This document shows, one piece after another, positions 62,219 through 64,000 of a stretch of 64,000 nucleotides of DNA (position 1 is its first letter; every line of letters begins with the position of its first letter). The DNA is taken from contig NZ_PGCP01000013.1 of assembly GCF_002812985.1 (NCBI RefSeq), positions 1-64,000 on the forward strand. Direction: 5' to 3'. The stretch comes from Aeromonas lusitana (GTDB taxonomy: Bacteria; Pseudomonadota; Gammaproteobacteria; Enterobacterales; Aeromonadaceae). Below the pieces are notes generated by a model. That model did no database searches, had not been told where the DNA came from, and was given only the letters and a program-made list of their open reading frames with translations. Position numbers and translations under genes: made by a program.

Positions 62219-64000
62219 TCAGTGTTTCTCCTTGGGCGCTTGGGCGCCGGCTCGCTCCGATCGCTTCATGATGAGGCGGAAGAAGAGCGGGATGAAGAAG
62301 ATGGCGATAAAGGTGGCCGCCAGCATGCCCCCTATTACGGGCCAGCCGAGGGCGTGACGGCTGGCGGCGCCGGCGCCGCTCGAGGTCACCAGCGGCACAC
62401 AGCCGAGGATGAAGGCGAGCGAGGTCATGATGATGGGGCGAAAACGCAGCCGCGCCGCCTCCAGCGCCGACTCGATGAGGCTCAGCCCCTCCTCGTGCTT
62501 CATCACCGCGAACTCCACGATCAGGATGGCGTTCTTGGCCGCCAGCCCGACGAGCGTCACCAGGCCTATCTGGAAGTAGACGTTGTTGGTGAGCCCCACC
62601 AGCCAGGTGGCGAGCAGGGCGCCGAACAGGGCGAAGGGCACGGCGGTGATCACCGCAAAGGGCAGGGTCCAGCGCTCGTACTGGGCCGCCAGTATGAGGA
62701 AGATCATGACGATGCCAAAGCCGAACGCAGTGCCTGCGCTGCCGGCGGCCGCCTTCTCCTGATAGGCGGAGCCGGTCCACTCCAGCTTGGCGTCGTTGCC
62801 AAGGGTCTCGCCCGCCACTGCCTCCAGGGCGGCGATGGCCTGGCCCGAGCTGTAACCCGGCGCCGGCTGGGCCATGATCTTGGCCGCCTGGAAGATGTTG
62901 AAGCGCTCGACCAGCTCGGGGCCCGTGCTGTCGCGCACCGTCACCAGGCTGCTGAGCGGGATCATCTCGCCGGCGTTGGAGCGCACATAGACGTTGCTGA
63001 TGTCGCTCTTCTTGGCGCGGTAGTCCGCCTCCGACTGCAGCTGAACCCGGTAGGTGCGGCCGAACTGGTTGAAGTCGTTGACATAGACCTGGCCGAAGGT
63101 GGCCTGCATGGTGTCAAACACCGCATTGATGGGCAGCCCCAGCGCCTTGGCCTTCTCGCGGTCCAGATCCAGGTAGACCTGGGGCACATTGGCGCGGTAG
63201 GTGCTGGTGACGCTGGCAAACTCCGGGCGCTGCTTGGCCGCCTCGAGGAAGCGCTGCACCTCGGCGGAGAAGGCCTGGGTATCGCCGTTACCGCGGTTTT
63301 GCAGGTAGGCCTCGAGCCCGCCGGTGGTGGACATGCCGGTGATGGGGGGCGGGTTGAAGGAGGCGACGAAGCCATCCGCCAGCCCCATCAGGCTCAGTCC
63401 CTGGAAGGTCTTGGCCAGAGAGAAGGAGTCCTGCCCCTCACTCTGACGCTCGCTCCAGTCCTTGAGGGTGATGAAGCTGATGCCGCTGTTGCTGATGACG
63501 GCGTTGGAGAGGATGTCGAAGCCCGAGAAGGTGATGACGTCCTTCACGTTGGGGTTGGCCATCACCATCTGATCGAAGTCGTTCGCCACCGCCTGGGTGC
63601 GGGTGAGGGAGGCCGCATCCGGCAGCATGACGGCGGAGAGCAGGTAGCCCTGATCTTCATTCGGCACCAGCTCCCCCGGCACCCGGGTGAAGAGGCCATA
63701 GATGGCGACCAGGATGAGCGCTATCAGGGTGAAGGCGACCCCGACCCGGCGGTTGAGGAAGGCGACCCCGCGCACGTAGCGACGGGTCAGGCCGTCGAAG
63801 GCATGGTTGAACCAGACGAAGAAACGTGCCGGTTGGTGATGACCTTCTTTGAGCAAGACGGCGCACAGGGCCGGCGACAGGGTGAGGGCCACCAGACCCG
63901 AGATGGCCACCGAGACTGCGATCGTGATGGCGAACTGCTTGTACATGACCCCGGTCATGCCGCCCATGAAGGCGACCGGCAGGAAGACGGCGCACAGCAC
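62219..64000 (-). CDS. AcrB-type RND multidrug efflux pump, 5' part outside window
   Basis: 593 residues are visible, corresponding to about the last 590 of a normal 1030-1050-residue HAE1 pump. The first codons (VLCAVFLPVAFMGGMTGVMYKQFAIT) are internal to the AcrB fold just after helix 4. FQIGLVTLVGLAAKNAILIVEFAV and PIIMTSLAFILGCVPLVTSSGAGAASRHALGW are the helix-11/12 motifs of AcrB. It exports drugs, dyes and detergents by proton antiport. The adaptor, regulator and outer membrane partner would lie beyond the end of the window. It precedes the cus operon on the same strand and is separated from it by a terminator. Confidence 0.94.
   Translation of the reverse strand: MLCAVFLPVAFMGGMTGVMYKQFAITIAVSVAISGLVALTLSPALCAVLLKEGHHQPARFFVWFNHAFDGLTRRYVRGVAFLNRRVGVAFTLIALILVAIYGLFTRVPGELVPNEDQGYLLSAVMLPDAASLTRTQAVANDFDQMVMANPNVKDVITFSGFDILSNAVISNSGISFITLKDWSERQSEGQDSFSLAKTFQGLSLMGLADGFVASFNPPPITGMSTTGGLEAYLQNRGNGDTQAFSAEVQRFLEAAKQRPEFASVTSTYRANVPQVYLDLDREKAKALGLPINAVFDTMQATFGQVYVNDFNQFGRTYRVQLQSEADYRAKKSDISNVYVRSNAGEMIPLSSLVTVRDSTGPELVERFNIFQAAKIMAQPAPGYSSGQAIAALEAVAGETLGNDAKLEWTGSAYQEKAAAGSAGTAFGFGIVMIFLILAAQYERWTLPFAVITAVPFALFGALLATWLVGLTNNVYFQIGLVTLVGLAAKNAILIVEFAVMKHEEGLSLIESALEAARLRFRPIIMTSLAFILGCVPLVTSSGAGAASRHALGWPVIGGMLAATFIAIFFIPLFFRLIMKRSERAGAQAPKEKH

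Overview
The window is GC-rich, gene-dense chromosome from a gamma-proteobacterium. The closest fit is the genus Aeromonas, which is an inference from protein resemblance and gene content (H-NS, RecN, NadK, GrpE-DnaK-DnaJ, MalI/MalX/MalY, DsdCXA, a Fur-controlled DAHP synthase). I saw no rRNA or tRNA gene, no complete insertion sequence, no phage and no CRISPR array. It starts inside rluE and ends inside an AcrB-type RND pump gene, both on the minus strand.

Region 1 (1-21400) is a carbohydrate uptake district. It holds a stand-alone EIIB and an unusual HPr-like/EIIA fusion, the hexose-phosphate antiporter UhpT, two fructose/mannose-type PTS permeases with different domain orders (A-B-C and A-C-B), the malI-malX-malY cassette, and mannose-6-phosphate isomerase divergent from an AraC-type regulator. 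The two PTS permease genes share an upstream sequence block with conserved spacing, so they may be co-regulated. An AT-rich island (about 6.9-8.4 kb) carries a potassium-channel-like gene, a CCAA tetranucleotide repeat and a spaced direct repeat. Small poorly known proteins (two zinc ribbons, a membrane protein, a 49-residue charged protein, YgjV) fill the gaps, together with a secreted phospholipase-D-type nuclease.

Region 2 (21400-32900) holds icd, an arsR-acr3-arsC arsenic operon, an overlooked 58-residue gene, the D-serine cassette dsdC/dsdX-dsdA, hns, and two iron-responsive genes, each behind a Fur box: a DAHP synthase and a siderophore-interacting reductase.

Region 3 (33000-44000) has a macA-macB-outer membrane factor export operon whose ATPase linker carries a 75-bp tandem repeat, then a universal stress protein, a manganese pyrophosphatase, recN with a LexA box, a diguanylate cyclase and nadK.

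Region 4 (44000-49700) is the heat-shock block grpE, dnaK, dnaJ with recognisable sigma-32 promoters (two in tandem before dnaK), then an MgtC-family membrane protein preceded by a small gene that resembles the soluble tail of MgtC.

Region 5 (49700-64000) holds a split YeeE/YedE transporter pair, lplA, a PLP decarboxylase resembling PanP, a secreted GH18 protein, and a copper/silver efflux operon (small Cys/His/Met protein, cusB, cusA, cusF). That operon is headed by a promoter with a 19-bp spacer and dyad typical of CueR-class MerR activators. Its CusB carries a fused CusF-like domain, and its separate CusF has lost the tryptophan of the metal site. I found no complete new defence or mobile system. 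The most novel-looking items are the His-less HPr domain, the macB repeat, the paired CusF-like domains and the stand-alone MgtC-tail protein.
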